Below, in pieces: positions 1-10,798 of a stretch of 23,071 bases of DNA. This stretch comes from Folioceros fuciformis (Eukaryota; Anthocerotophyta; Anthocerotopsida; Anthocerotales): contig JBNGIO010004110.1 in the NCBI GenBank assembly GCA_049999805.1, forward strand, positions 1 through 23,071, given 5' to 3'. Made by a program: the position numbers and the translations under genes. Within the stretch, counting starts at the first letter, position 1. The number at the start of each line of letters is the position of its first letter. The notes beneath the pieces were generated by a model. The model worked only from the letters and a program-made list of their open reading frames with translations. It was not told where the DNA came from and searched no databases.

Positions 1-3000
1 GCTGTGGAGCTGGAGGCGGCGTCACTGGGCTCAACCTCAGCAGTTCCAATATCGCTGGTGTGGTGGATGGTCGCCTGTGCGACATCCCGGGGCTGGAGTT
101 TCTCCTCCTCGACGACAATTATCTGGAGGGAGGCTTCCCCCTGGGGCTCTTCAACTGCTCCAATCTTGTGTCGCTCAACCTCAGCCAGAACCTGTTCGAA
201 GGCCCGGTGCCGGATGGCTTCGCCAAGTTGAGCAAGCTGGAGGTGCTGGATCTCTCCTACTGCAATTTCAATGGGAGCATTCCGGCTTCTATTGGCGGTC
301 TTACGATGCTCTCGTTTCTCGACCTGTCGGCCAACGGGTTTACGGACGGAGGCATCCCTGCTTCCTTCACCTATCTCTCAAGTGTCCGCTACCTGCATGT
401 GGCGTGGAATTATTTTCTGGAGGGTCCCTTTCTTGCGGATTTTCGGGGACTGCCCGGCCTGGTGTCCTTCCAGGCTCAGCAGTGTCTGCTCTTCGGCAAC
501 CTTTCCGACACCATTGGGCTGCTCACCAATCTGTCCTATTTCGACGTCTCCAACAACAGTCTTACGGGACGGATACCGCAGTCGATTGTTGCCTTGTCCA
601 ATCTTACCTTCTTCGATGTGGCGAATAACCAGCTCGTGGGTGGTGTTCCTACCGGCGTTTCCAACCTCAAGAGCTTGACGCATTTCTTCCTGTACAGCAA
701 CCAGCTCACGGGGCCGCTGCCCTCTGGTTTCGGGGCTCTGCCCAACTTGTACTCCATCGACGTCAGCAACAATTCCTTGGACGGTCCGATTCCTGGAGAT
801 CTGGTGAATTGTAAGCAGCTCGTCTTGTTCCACATCCAACTCAACAACTTCTCAGGGCCCATACCGGATGGCTTCGCCGACCTTCCGCTACTGCAGGAGT
901 TTGTCGTCTTCAACAACCAGCACAACGGCAGCATACCGTCGCGGTTGGGAGGCCACGCGAACCTCACGCGGATCGATGTTTCTACGAACTCGCTTTCGGG
1001 ATTGCTTCCCCCGAACCTTTGCAGCGGAGGAGTCTTGTATGAGTTGGAGGTCTTCTCTAATTCCTTCAGTGGAAGCTTGCCGGACTCATATGGCAGCTGC
1101 AATAGCCTTAGGAGGATACGGATCCACGACAATGCGTTCTCGGGCCCGTTTCCCCCTGGAATATGGAGCAATCCGGTTCTCCAGTACTTGGAGATATCCT
1201 CCAACCAGTTTGCTGGGAGCATTCCACCGGAGATCGGGAAGGCTTCTAGCTTGAGGACAGTGAGGATGAATTACAATATGTTCAGTGGGGCTATACCTGC
1301 CGAGATCAGTCAGGTGGAATTGGCGGTACTTGAAGCAAGCTTCAACCAGCTGGAGGGGCCGATTCCCGACACCATTGGGAACATGGTGAATTTGACGAGT
1401 CTCCTTCTCAATGCGAACCGAATTTCAGGTTCCATTCCCCCCGAGCTCGGCCGCTGTCGTTCCCTTGCCAACCTTGACCTCTCCAACAATCAGCTGTCCG
1501 GGGAGTTTCCGTCCTCCCTTGCAGAGTTGACCTCGCTGAGCTTTCTGGATGTCTCTGACAACCGGTTGAGTGGACAGCTTCCTCCCAAGTTTGGGCTAGG
1601 GACTGTGATCAGCTCGTTCAATTTTTCCTACAATTCTTTCACCGGCTCTCTTCCGCCAGCGTTCTGGAGCGGCGCATTTGCAGATAGCTTTCTGGGCAAT
1701 CCAGGTTTGTGCGGACCAGGTCTGCCCACATCGCGGCCCTGCACGAAGTCCGGGAGAAACGTTGCGGTGCCGTGGGTTGTGGGTGGGACATTTATTGCAG
1801 CTGCCGTCCTTTTCATCTTCAGCTCCTGTTGGTTCTACCGCAAGTATTCGAAGCATCAGAGGAGCGTGCGCCAGAGGGATGCCGGTCCCTGGAGGCTGAA
1901 GTCATTCCAGAAAGTTGGTTTCTCCGAGGCCGATGTGCTGGCAAGTTTGGACGAAGACAATGTCATCGGAGAGGGAGGAGCCGGCAAAGTGTACAAGGCT
2001 TCGTTGCCAGATGGTCAGGTGGTGGCGGTGAAGAAGCTGTGGACCAATGTGAAAGGTCCAGGCAATCGTAATGACAACGGTTTCAAAGCTGAGGTGGAGA
2101 CTTTAGGCAAGATCCGTCATCGGAACATCGTGAAGCTGCTGTGTTGCTGCTCCAACAAGGAGTCTAATTTGCTGGTCTATGAGTACATGGAGAACGGCAG
2201 CCTCGGGGAACTCCTGCACAGCAAGAAGTCCAGTCTCCTGGACTGGGCCAGCCGGTTCAAGATTGCTCTGGGATCTGCCCAGGGCCTTGCCTACTTGCAC
2301 CATGACTGCATCCCCCAAATCCTGCACCGAGACGTGAAGTCGAACAACATCTTGCTGGATGAAGACTTCGAACCACATGTTGCTGACTTCGGGCTGGCAA
2401 AGATTCTGGAGAAGTTCTCGAGGGGTGACTCCATGTCTGTCGTGGCTGGGTCCTACGGCTACATCGCTCCAGGTACGTTCTCCCTCCCTGCGGACATGCC
2501 CTAGCCTAGGCCTGGGCCTATATGCAACTCGCCATTATTCTGTGAAAAATCTCTCACGTGGGTCACTGTTCTGTACGCAGAGTATGGGTACACATTGAAA
2601 GTGAGCGAAAAGAGCGATATTTACAGTTTTGGGGTAGTGCTTCTGGAGCTAGTCACAGGGAAGCGGCCCATCGAACCCGAATTCGGCGACGGTGTCGACC
2701 TGGTGAAGTGGGTGTCCAGCAAGATCCACAGCAAGGAAGGTCTCCCAGACATCCTAGACCCCAGACTTGGTGGAGCATCTCAAGATGACATGGTCCGCGT
2801 GCTCATGCTCGCTCTGAGATGCACGGATCCAAACCCAGCCCAGCGCCCGACCATGCAGCAAGTTGTGGAGTACCTCCGTCAAGCCAACCCCCAGCAGTCG
2901 GCCAAAGGTGTCAAGGATTGGAAAGACTGTGACAAGGAATTCGGCCGAACGGACTCCACGCCTTTGGATGCCGATGCCTGCCTAGACGTCAAGCTTCTTG

Positions 3001-3008
3001 TGAAGTAA
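1..3008 (+). CDS. LRR receptor-like protein kinase, HAESA/CLAVATA1 (LRR-XI) type; 5' partial
   Basis: A membrane receptor kinase that would sense an extracellular, probably peptide, ligand. Exons are <1-2472 and 2581-3008; the frame starts at base 3. The 108-bp intron is GT-AG and splits the Glu codon of the APE motif. The visible protein is about 965 residues. It begins inside the LRR domain, with about 22 plant-type 24-residue repeats. A transmembrane helix lies at about 588-612, followed by a kinase domain at about 646-930. The kinase has the glycine loop (GEGGAGKV), the VAVK lysine (K677), HRD (D777) and DFG (D795), so it looks active and of the RD class. The signal peptide and N-terminal cap lie outside the window. 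The juxtamembrane text GFSEADVLASLDEDNVIG resembles HAESA-like kinases. The family is secure, the exact orthologue is not. Reading into the intron reaches a stop after about ten codons, cutting the kinase after subdomain VIII. Confidence 0.95.
2473..2580 (+). other. Intron of the LRR receptor kinase gene
   Basis: The donor is AG|GTACGT and the acceptor TACGCAG|AG. Removing it restores the uninterrupted kinase motif YGYIAPEYGYTLKVSEKSD across the junction. The phase is 1. Confidence 0.93.
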
Positions 3009-4326
3009 TAGTAATTGTAGCACTGTCCGTAATCTACCTACTTTGCTAGCCTAGGTAGCCACCACAACTTCCCAAGTTTCCCCATCCACTCTAGCTGGGA
3101 TCTAGTTGTAAAATGATGGATAGGCTCGTAACAGATAGACAGACGTAGTACTGCGGAACCATTTTGTTACATACGGGAGAAGCCACCTACTACCATTACC
3201 GCAGGCTGGATTCATTACTGTTGTGCAAACCGTTACAATGAGCTCAACCCGGCAGAAGTTATCACATCCACCACACCGACCTGTTAGATTTCCCCCCACT
3301 GTTCATTCATTCCCTCGATCATGTGGGTGGGTGGCGCTTCGATGAGACAAGAGTACATAACGGAACCCACTCGCGAGAGCTGGCTTTGGCGGGTGCAGGA
3401 GGATTGTGGGAGCGCAGCGTCACGAACTCCGTGAGCCCGCACTTTCGCAGAAACAATCATATGTAGTACCAGGCATCGAGACACACCGCGGAGGAATGTT
3501 GAGCACAGGTAATGCAGAGTGTCAGGATCCGCTGGCCTCTCCACCTTGTGGACTGTTATGGGTGACGGGGCCCTGTCACCAGGCTGTTGCTGCGAGAGAA
3601 AGTGGCTGACACCGGACAGCATGGGCCGATGGGCCCGCCTCTGCTCACGCAAAAGACACACTCCTCCAATGCGCCTGCCCAGTGGCCACATTATTTTGGT
3701 GCTGCATTGCATGTACAGTGGTACATCCCGCGTGGAACTTTCACATGGGCTCTGTAAAAGCGGCTGCATCGCCTGCCATAGCATGATAAATGCCTTGCGA
3801 GCGCGGCGGCTCGTCCCTACGTTTGAAAGGGAACGGAACGGGGTGCGCACTTCATTCGGAGAGAGTAGTTATGTTCGTCTGTAAAAAACGATAAGTAACG
3901 TAGTATACTATATCCCCGACGTGTGAATGTGGCAGGCTAGGTGGTGTGCATCCAGCGTGCCTGACATGATGCGTGGGGAGGGAAGCGGCAGTGAGGAGTA
4001 AGACGTCGCAGATTGCCAAAGCGTGCTTCGTCTCTTCCTCTCCGCTCTTTTGGGACTGCCAGCGCGGTGTGCATATCCCGACACAACTGGAAGAGATTGT
4101 GCTGCGCATCTGCGTCTCTGGTACATGTTGTCCGGTATTGGCTTAGATGTGATATCCTATCTGGTAGGTCCACTGGCGGACATCGATGAAGATGGGGATG
4201 ATATGTACATAGCCATTTTGCTTTTTCTCACTTTCCATCTGTCTGGAGACGGTGTTGGAAATGGCAGTGGCAGTTGCCTCACGCCATGCGTGAGGACCGT
4301 CTGTCTCACACGAATGCCGTGATGCT
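3009..4326. other. Intergenic region between two convergent genes
   Basis: This 1.3-kb stretch should hold the 3' UTRs and polyadenylation sites of the receptor kinase (+) and the aminotransferase gene (-). Open frames exist on both strands, the longest on the minus strand at about 3284-3850. That frame opens with a non-ATG codon and shows no recognisable domain, signal peptide or splice support. I see no RNA gene or repeat here. Confidence 0.5.
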
Positions 4327-6626
4327 TCAGAGCCTGAAGTCTATCCGGCTAGGATCGAGTCCCTGAGGAATACCTCTCTCCTCGTCAGGGAACTCGTCAA
4401 GGAACGTGGCCATGGTGGTGGCTGCTTCCAGGTACATGCTGTACTTGGCGACGGCAGGCAGGCCACCGACCTCCATGGCTTCCTCGCTACCCGTGTACAC
4501 GTCGTGCGAAAACCTAGAATCCTTGTCCCCCCACAAAACGGTAGAGGCAAACCCGTTGCACGGGATGATGATATCCTTAACCGTGGGCTTGGTGCTCCAC
4601 TCGCCTGTAATCCAGTCGAGGTCATACAATGGCAGGAAACGCTGGCCGTGCTCGGCCACGAACTCCATGGCTGACAGCAAGAACTGAAACTCATCCTCGG
4701 TTATGTAGTAGCCGAAGGAGAGCCTCGCCCACCCGGGCTTCATCGCACTGTAGCCCTGAGGAAGACCCACGCGTCAGCAAGCCCTGTAAAGAATCTGTAA
4801 AATGCATGAAAGGAAGCTGATGAGCATGACAGGAAACAGACCTGGGCAACGACAGCGTGCTCGATAGCCAGTGACCGGTCCGGATCGATGCCCAGAAGGT
4901 AGAGCCCGTAAGGTCCTGCGCAGGAGCAACCGCCTCTGGCCTGAATCCCGAACAGATCGTTCAGTAGCTTCACCACGAATCTGCAGTGCAGCAGCTTTCC
5001 TACTCGGGATAAGCCAGGTCTTCCAAGACTCCGTCGGTGGAAGCCGCGAGTTCGTGAGATAGGGTCTCGGGAACGGACGGTGAATGAGAGGATGGCACAA
5101 CGCTTCACATCTGTATTGCCCAGGATGTGGATGTAGGGGTTCCTTTGCAGTCTTTGGATGGCAGTCGTGATGAAGTACTCCTCCCGCTGTTGGATGAGGT
5201 CATAACCCATGAGCTCCTTCACCCAGAAGGTAAGAGCTGCTCTCACTTTCTGGATGATGGGCGGTGTGCCCGCATCCTCCCTGGATTCCACATCCTCCAT
5301 GTACACCTGTTTGTGATAGTCCACGAATTGCACGGTGCCACCTCCGCAGGTGGAAGGGGCTGTGTCCTTGAGGAGGTAGAGCGCCTTGCTCATGAGCAGA
5401 ATGCCGGGGGAGCCGGGCCCGCCCGCGAACTTGTGGGGGCTCAGCACAACAGCGTCATACCCGTCCAGCCGACCAGCTCGCATGTCGATCTTCACGTAAG
5501 GGCCACTGAAAACACATGAGAATGGCGGATGCATAGATCAGCAACAGCAATGTGTGGCAGAATGGATGTTGCTCTCAAGGAGGTAGTTGAGGAAAGCATG
5601 CCTGCCTGGCAGCAAAGTCGAAGCAGGCGAAGGCACCGTTTAGGTGCAGAAGGCGGGCTATTGCTCGGGTGTCGGTGAGTATGCCTGTCACGTTGCTGGC
5701 AGCAGAGAAGGAACCCAGCTTGGGCCTGTCTTTGTACTTAGGGTTGGCCAGGGCAGCCTTCAATTTCGTCATATCCACGCCACTCCCGTCCGCTCGTAGA
5801 GGTATCTCCACTACCTGGACGCTCATCGCAGTCAGCTCAGTCCATATGGTATAGCAAATTCACCACAAAGAGCAGACAGACAAATAGGGCAGACCAGAGC
5901 ACGCTACCTACCTCGGCCAAGCTCTCCCTCCATGACAGGAGATTGGAGTGGTGCTCAAACGGTCCTACGAACACTACCCACTTCTCCTCATCGTCCAGCA
6001 TCCTCAGCACCCGAGTCCTGAGAAAGGACGGCACCGCAATACCTAGGCAGTCCTGGAGCCGCTTCAGCGCTGCGGTGGTGCCACTTCCGCAGAAGAAAAT
6101 GGCTTCCTCCTTGGTCCCTCCCAGGCAGCGCTTGATGAACTGCCCTGCCTCCTCCACGGCGTGCCCCGTCATCTTCCCTACATGGCTGTCTTCCGTGTGA
6201 GTGTTGCCTGAAATCCGACACCGAGGCCCGTCAGTCAACCAGAATTGTAATAGCACTACACACAGCTCTTTCCCGACAAGACGCACCGTAGAAGGGCAGA
6301 AGGACCTGGGCGATGGTGTTCTCGATGTGGATCAGAGGCTGCCCCGACGCCGTGTGGTCAGCATACGTCAGAAGCCGGGAAGTTCCAAACTCGGTAAGAA
6401 ATTCCACGCTACGCCCTGGGATTTGCGACCGTATCCACTCGCACTTCTCTTCGTCACTAGGAACGAACTTCTTCCACAAATCGGGCAACAGCTCCTCAGC
6501 ACCCAGCCTACCCAGGCCCAAAGGATGCGGTGGTGACGTCTCCTCGCCTACGCCTGACCCTGCCTGGTTCGGATGCCGGGACACGGAAATTGTTAAACTA
6601 GATGGATCCCATCTGCTATTTCCCAT
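4327..6626 (-). CDS. Class V aminotransferase / cysteine-desulfurase-fold PLP enzyme
   Basis: Five exons on the minus strand: 6626-6287, 6207-5912, 5814-5606, 5505-4842 and 4755-4327, giving 645 residues. The PLP site is clear: Asp in CFDFAAS (about D278) and the Schiff-base lysine in SPHKFAGGPGSPG (about K307). A GSGTTAALKRL cofactor-phosphate loop and a GPFEHHSN histidine segment lie upstream. The later motif GIQARGGCSCAGPYG places a cysteine where NifS/SufS-type enzymes carry their catalytic one. Desulfurase or lyase activity is therefore possible but unproven; the physiological substrate is unknown to me. A segment near residue 430 (RSRDPISRTRGFHRRSLGRP) looks unlike the family core. It may be a lineage loop, an undetected small intron or a sequence error, although the frame stays open. 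No organelle targeting peptide is obvious. The start at 6626 is an ATG with A at -3 and G at +4. Confidence 0.88.
5506..5605 (-). other. Non-canonical GC-AG intron in the aminotransferase gene
   Basis: On the minus strand the exon ends GCTGCCAG and the intron opens GCAGGC and closes TTTTCAG. Only this junction restores DFAAS-GPYVKID across exons 3 and 4, through AG plus T giving Ser. The nearest GT upstream would delete the conserved PLP-contacting aspartate. The other three introns of the gene are GT-AG: 6286-6208, 5911-5815 and 4841-4756. Confidence 0.82.
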
Positions 6627-7629
6627 CGTGTTGTGCCCGCTGCCGAGGTGTGCCTCCCACTATCATGACGACCAACGCACGCAGACACAGATTACATGTT
6701 CACAATATGAGCCCTCTTCCCGCTTCCACAACATCTGCTCTTGGGTTTTTCAACTCATGTACGTTACGAAAGGGTTGACGGTCGATTGGTCAAGAAGGCG
6801 TGATGCCGGCCGGAATCCAGGAATCGCGGCCAAATCCTCTGTCAGGCAACAGGTTTGCCATGTGGGCGGGGGCCATTGGCCTATGAATGGAGTCGTCAAC
6901 GCGGGTACAATTTAAATTCCATTGTTGGAATGACGTGCATAGTACACCTCCGCAAGGAAACGTGTGGAGCGCAGGACGGTGCAAGAAGACTTTGAGAACG
7001 CCATGGCCGAGAACAACCGACCTGCGATGAATACAGTAAAGCTCGACAGTGCTCCACACATCCAGCATCACTACTCAAATATCTGCACGTCTAATGAGAA
7101 CTATGACAACCTGACACCCTTCTCTGGTGGTGTGGCTAGCCAAACACGAGAGCAAGATTACTTCTCAGCAATCCTGAAGAGCTGTCTATTCACTCCGGTT
7201 GCTCGTTCAATTTTGTGGCCTCCCGTTTGAGCAGCAAAAGATTCCGATCTGTATGGTTTGTGCAGATTTGGAGGTCTCTGACAGGGTCTCACCACCATAT
7301 TGTGGTCCCTTTCCTCGAGGAGGCAACTGACAGTCTGCAGTAGCCAGCCAGCCAACCAGCTCCGTGCGCTAGACAGTGGGGCTTCCACGGAGCATACAGG
7401 AATCCTGCAACGAGCCAGAACACGACGCAGGTCATTACTAACAGATCAGCAACAAATGAGTGGCGCAACCCACGCCGAGGGCCATCCATGAGCGTATGTA
7501 CCCACCTCAAGTCCGGGTTCATCAGAAGGGGCTTTCTCCATGGCCGGGCTGATCGCAAGACGTGCACAAGAATACTATCCACATGACTCTCGTTATCCAG
7601 GATGGTATACAGATCCTCAGTACGTGAAC
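6627..7629. other. Intergenic: aminotransferase promoter and PiT-like 3' UTR
   Basis: Both flanking genes run on the minus strand. This 1-kb stretch must therefore hold the promoter of the aminotransferase gene and the 3' UTR of the transporter gene. Open frames here overlap antisense to the flanking gene or lack any recognisable domain. I see no repeat or RNA gene. Confidence 0.45.
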
Positions 7630-9489
7630 TCAGCCCTTGCCTCTGTACGACGGCGAGTAGACTGTAAAGGAGTAGAAGGCAGCCGCCGTGCCACAAGTGA
7701 GAAGCAGCATGGTAGCCCAGGAGGTCACGAACACTGCCAACAACGGCCAATTCACATGCTTCCTGCTGTCCGCCAGCCCAACGCCCACGAGCGCTCCGAT
7801 GAGAATGTGGGTGGTGGAGAGGGGGAGCCGAACCTTCAAGGCCAGCACCACGGTAGCCAGTGCAGAAATGTGGGCGCTGAAACCCCTGGCCGGGGAGAGG
7901 TAGACGAGGCGACCACCAACGGAACGGATTATCTTCCACCCCCAGATGGCGAAGCCGACACTAGCCCCGGCCCCGCCCAGTAACAGCAGCCACGGCACCA
8001 GCGACCCTTTGCCGGCTCCGTCTGCAGTGCCGTGGCTGTAGATGCCCACCACCGCCGCATACGGCCCCATTGCCCACGCCAGCTCGTTGGATCCATGAGC
8101 CAAGGCCGCCGCGCTTGCCGTCAGAATCTGCAGGAAGCTGAAGAGCTCTTCCGCCTTGGCGTCGAACTTCTCCGCCAAAGCGTGCCTGACGAGCGTGTGC
8201 CGGTCGTAGGTCAGCCTGCGACTGTAGGTCGCCGTCCGCAGCCGCAGTAGCGACCGCATGAACTTTTCCCTCCCCGTCAAGGGTGGCCTGCGGCGCAGCT
8301 TCTGGAAGCTCAGCAGACGATTCGGGGTGCTGGCCAGGAGCTGGCCGAAGGACAGCTTGGGCTTGTCTAGGACAGCCGGAGGAGGCACGGCAGGGCTGCT
8401 GATGCTCCTGCTCTTGTAGTGAAGACTGAAGTCCGAGCTCTGTTCCTCCTCATCCCCTTCCACCACCGTGGCCAACATTTTCCGCTCCGTGAATTGCTGG
8501 ATAAGCTCATCGGGACTCAGTTCCTGCTCCTTTTTCCCGCCATCCTGCCCCGGCTCCTGATCCTGCTCCTCCTGTTGCTGCTCGAGGTGGGAGTTAGGGT
8601 TTCTAGTGCTCTCCTCCCCGTCCGCGGAGGGCATAGCCAGCCCTCTCCCGGAGGAGGGGGAGGCGGATGCGGAGTTGAAGCATCCCAGCCTTCTCTGCGC
8701 CATGGGCACCACGATGAGGTACGCGAGCAGGCTAGCCAGGCATCCCGACAGGCCCGCGATCAAGGACGCCCGGCGGGGGTCCAAGTCCCTCAAGTGCACC
8801 CTTGGGCAGGCCCGGTAAATGACGAAGTAGATGAGCACGGCGACGGTGACCCCGTAGTAGATGGGCATGGCTCTCAGGCTGCGCTCCACGCAGTGCTGCG
8901 TGCGGAGGACCAGGTGCTTGGTGGCGCCGAAGATGAGGAAGGCGATGGCGGCGGCGATGCAAGGAGCCAGGATCCAGGACAGGACGATGGAGAGCACTCC
9001 TCCCACGCCGAGTGCCGACTGCATCTCCCCCTTATTCTCGGTCCAGTACACGGATTTCACCCCGCTCACGGAGACGAGGATCCCGATCATGGCGCCCCAT
9101 ACGGCCAGGGTGGAGGAGACCGGAAGCTCCCAATGCACGGCAGCGGCCAGCCATGCAGCTGCCACAATGAGACAGATGAAGAGCCCCCACATGAGCAAGG
9201 CATCGTCCTGCCCCGGGGGCCTGTGCCGCATCACTCTGGCCACCAGAGTGTCCCATTCCCGGATGCCCAAGAGGTACGCCCCACTGATCTCCAGCAGGGA
9301 GGCCAGCAGCACCGCCTGCGGCAGGGTGAGCGCGCCCGAGCCCACGGCCGGGGCGAAGGATAGCGGGAAATCCACCGCCCCCACGGCCACGGCCCAGGCC
9401 ACAGCCACGAATCCCCCGACGATGGGGATCCACCTGTAAGTGGAAGTCAAGTGCCCCGCCGCAGCTGCTGCATCTTGAGACAAATCCAT
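7630..9489 (-). CDS. PiT/SLC20-like sodium-phosphate symporter relative, with degenerate first signature
   Basis: A 619-residue polytopic membrane protein in one uninterrupted exon. The N half (about 17-265) and C half (about 430-608) are hydrophobic. A polar loop of about 165 residues rich in Q/E, then in basic residues, separates them, as in eukaryotic SLC20/PTB transporters. Family landmarks are VGSGALTLPQAV (49-60), the following LLEISGAYLLG, the AEKFDAKAEELFSFLQ segment (439-454), AHGSNELAWAMGPYAA (464-479) and RLPLSTTHILIGALVG (554-569). The usual first signature GANDVAN reads GAVDFPL (37-43), and the first-half STTH-like site reads SSTLAV. This is probably a divergent paralogue; phosphate transport is inferred from family only. 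The start is uncertain. An in-frame ATG at 9690 would add 67 Arg/Ser-rich residues, but 9489 puts the first helix near the terminus as in relatives. Confidence 0.85.
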   Translation of the reverse strand: MDLSQDAAAAAGHLTSTYRWIPIVGGFVAVAWAVAVGAVDFPLSFAPAVGSGALTLPQAVLLASLLEISGAYLLGIREWDTLVARVMRHRPPGQDDALLMWGLFICLIVAAAWLAAAVHWELPVSSTLAVWGAMIGILVSVSGVKSVYWTENKGEMQSALGVGGVLSIVLSWILAPCIAAAIAFLIFGATKHLVLRTQHCVERSLRAMPIYYGVTVAVLIYFVIYRACPRVHLRDLDPRRASLIAGLSGCLASLLAYLIVVPMAQRRLGCFNSASASPSSGRGLAMPSADGEESTRNPNSHLEQQQEEQDQEPGQDGGKKEQELSPDELIQQFTERKMLATVVEGDEEEQSSDFSLHYKSRSISSPAVPPPAVLDKPKLSFGQLLASTPNRLLSFQKLRRRPPLTGREKFMRSLLRLRTATYSRRLTYDRHTLVRHALAEKFDAKAEELFSFLQILTASAAALAHGSNELAWAMGPYAAVVGIYSHGTADGAGKGSLVPWLLLLGGAGASVGFAIWGWKIIRSVGGRLVYLSPARGFSAHISALATVVLALKVRLPLSTTHILIGALVGVGLADSRKHVNWPLLAVFVTSWATMLLLTCGTAAAFYSFTVYSPSYRGKG

Positions 9490-10620
9490 CCGTCTCCGCC
9501 TGCCGCATGTATCCCTGGATCCACTCCTACTACTATTGCTCCTGCCCCGACCCCTGCCTCTGCGGATGGATTCGGTCGCCAATGGAAGCGCCCGTGGGTG
9601 GATGAGCGAAGTGCGAATCGGATGTGTCAGAGAATCCCCGTGCAGGAGCTGGAGACGGAAGTGGTGGGCAAATTGCTTGTCCTCGAGCATCGCCTCAGGG
9701 CGGTCTGGGGCCGGAAGCAATCTTCGCACTCCCGTGCCACATCCTTGTTAGACGAAACGCGCTTTCTACCCGCCCAGTCAAACATCGGCGTGCACAGTGC
9801 GCCACGCTGACCTAATGCAGGCAATCCCATGAAAGCCTAGCCGTTTCCCATGGCCATGTCGGAGTTACCAGCATATTCTCCTCATTCCTGCCTTTGTCGC
9901 TTCCGGCAGCCGGCTGACGACGATCGACTCCCCCGCCTACTGGCCCGCCTCGTTCTTTCCGTGCATCTTCGGCCCCATTTACTATTACATTGCTATGCCC
10001 TTGTCATGTCACCACTTGTGAGCGATAGAGATTGCTTCGAGCTTCACGCTCCAGCGCTGGCCTGTGACGTTTTTCCTCGTCTCGTTTGCCATGACGCCTT
10101 TTACTTGAGATGGGTAACCTCTGATAAAAGGGACCAAAGCCCCACAAAGAGAGCCACACATCCCGGGACGTAAACCGGGCCTCCGGCAGCTCATCCATCT
10201 CCATGTCTGTATAGCACACCTGCACTTCGGGAACTGGACACCACACCAGGTGCTGGTGTTATCCTGCTGTCTGGGCGCGTGGCGTTGAGCAAGCACTCTC
10301 TTTCTGCCTCCTCTGCAAGCAAGCCCATGCCATTGGTTGCCACCGAAGGTGAGTGAACGAACACGACTTCGTAGTGAAGTAGGAAGAACACACTAAGAAG
10401 AAGGAACAAGAATTGGTATTGAAATTTCACCAAGCTCAAGGAAACAAACTTTCAACAACTGAAGAATCACATCGTACCAGACCCGGTTCGATAATGGTGA
10501 TAGAAACGCATGAGAAAGGGTTTGGATCATATTCGGAGGAGGGCTGGCACATGAAACGGAACATTCGGTGGTAAGGACAAGACAAAGACGGCAAGTCATT
10601 ACCCAACACCATGCCGCTCA
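9490..10620. other. Upstream region of the PiT-like gene
   Basis: About 1.1 kb that should contain the 5' UTR and promoter of the minus-strand transporter gene. I see no convincing coding exon on either strand. Base composition is similar to the genic parts to its left and shifts to AT-rich after about 10620. Confidence 0.4.
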
Positions 10621-10734
10621 AAGTGAACCATCTCTCTCACAAATAAAATAATTATACGCCTGGCATTGAAGATTAAGTCTTAGCAACATATTCTCTTACC
10701 ATAATACTAAGACTTGCTAAGGACAAGATGGGAT

Positions 10735-10798
10735 AACCCATCTACTCCCCAACGACAAGATGGAATAATTCCATCTTGTCCTTGGGAGTAGATGGGTT
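10735..10798. repeat. Near-perfect inverted repeat (hairpin)
   Basis: The arms at 10735-10766 and 10768-10798 are reverse complements around a single unpaired A at 10767. The inner 13 bases of each arm pair perfectly (GACAAGATGGAAT / ATTCCATCTTGTC). The outer parts (AACCCATCTACTCC and its complement) pair with about one indel and one mismatch. A partial extra copy of GGACAAGATGG lies just left, at 10721. It could be the remnant of a small foldback or MITE-like element. No flanking coding sequence is seen. Confidence 0.85.

Noticed and set aside
3284-3850. Minus-strand open frame of 188 codons between the receptor kinase and the aminotransferase
   Set aside because: It opens on GTG rather than ATG, has no recognisable domain, signal or splice support, and overlaps other open frames on the plus strand. 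A chance frame in GC-moderate sequence is the simplest reading.
6313-6915. Plus-strand frame of about 200 codons over the first exon and promoter of the aminotransferase gene
   Set aside because: It is antisense to a well-supported exon, with no domain or conserved pattern.
7289-7939. Second minus-strand frame overlapping the 3' end of the PiT-like gene
   Set aside because: It partly shadows the PiT reading frame and then runs into the presumed 3' UTR. I found no splice pair joining it sensibly to the transporter, whose own stop at 7630 follows a plausible C terminus.
8419-9363. Long plus-strand frame (about 314 codons) across the transporter gene
   Set aside because: It is the antisense shadow of a GC-rich coding exon. 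Its translation is rich in His, Gly and Gln with no domain, while the minus strand has clear PiT motifs.
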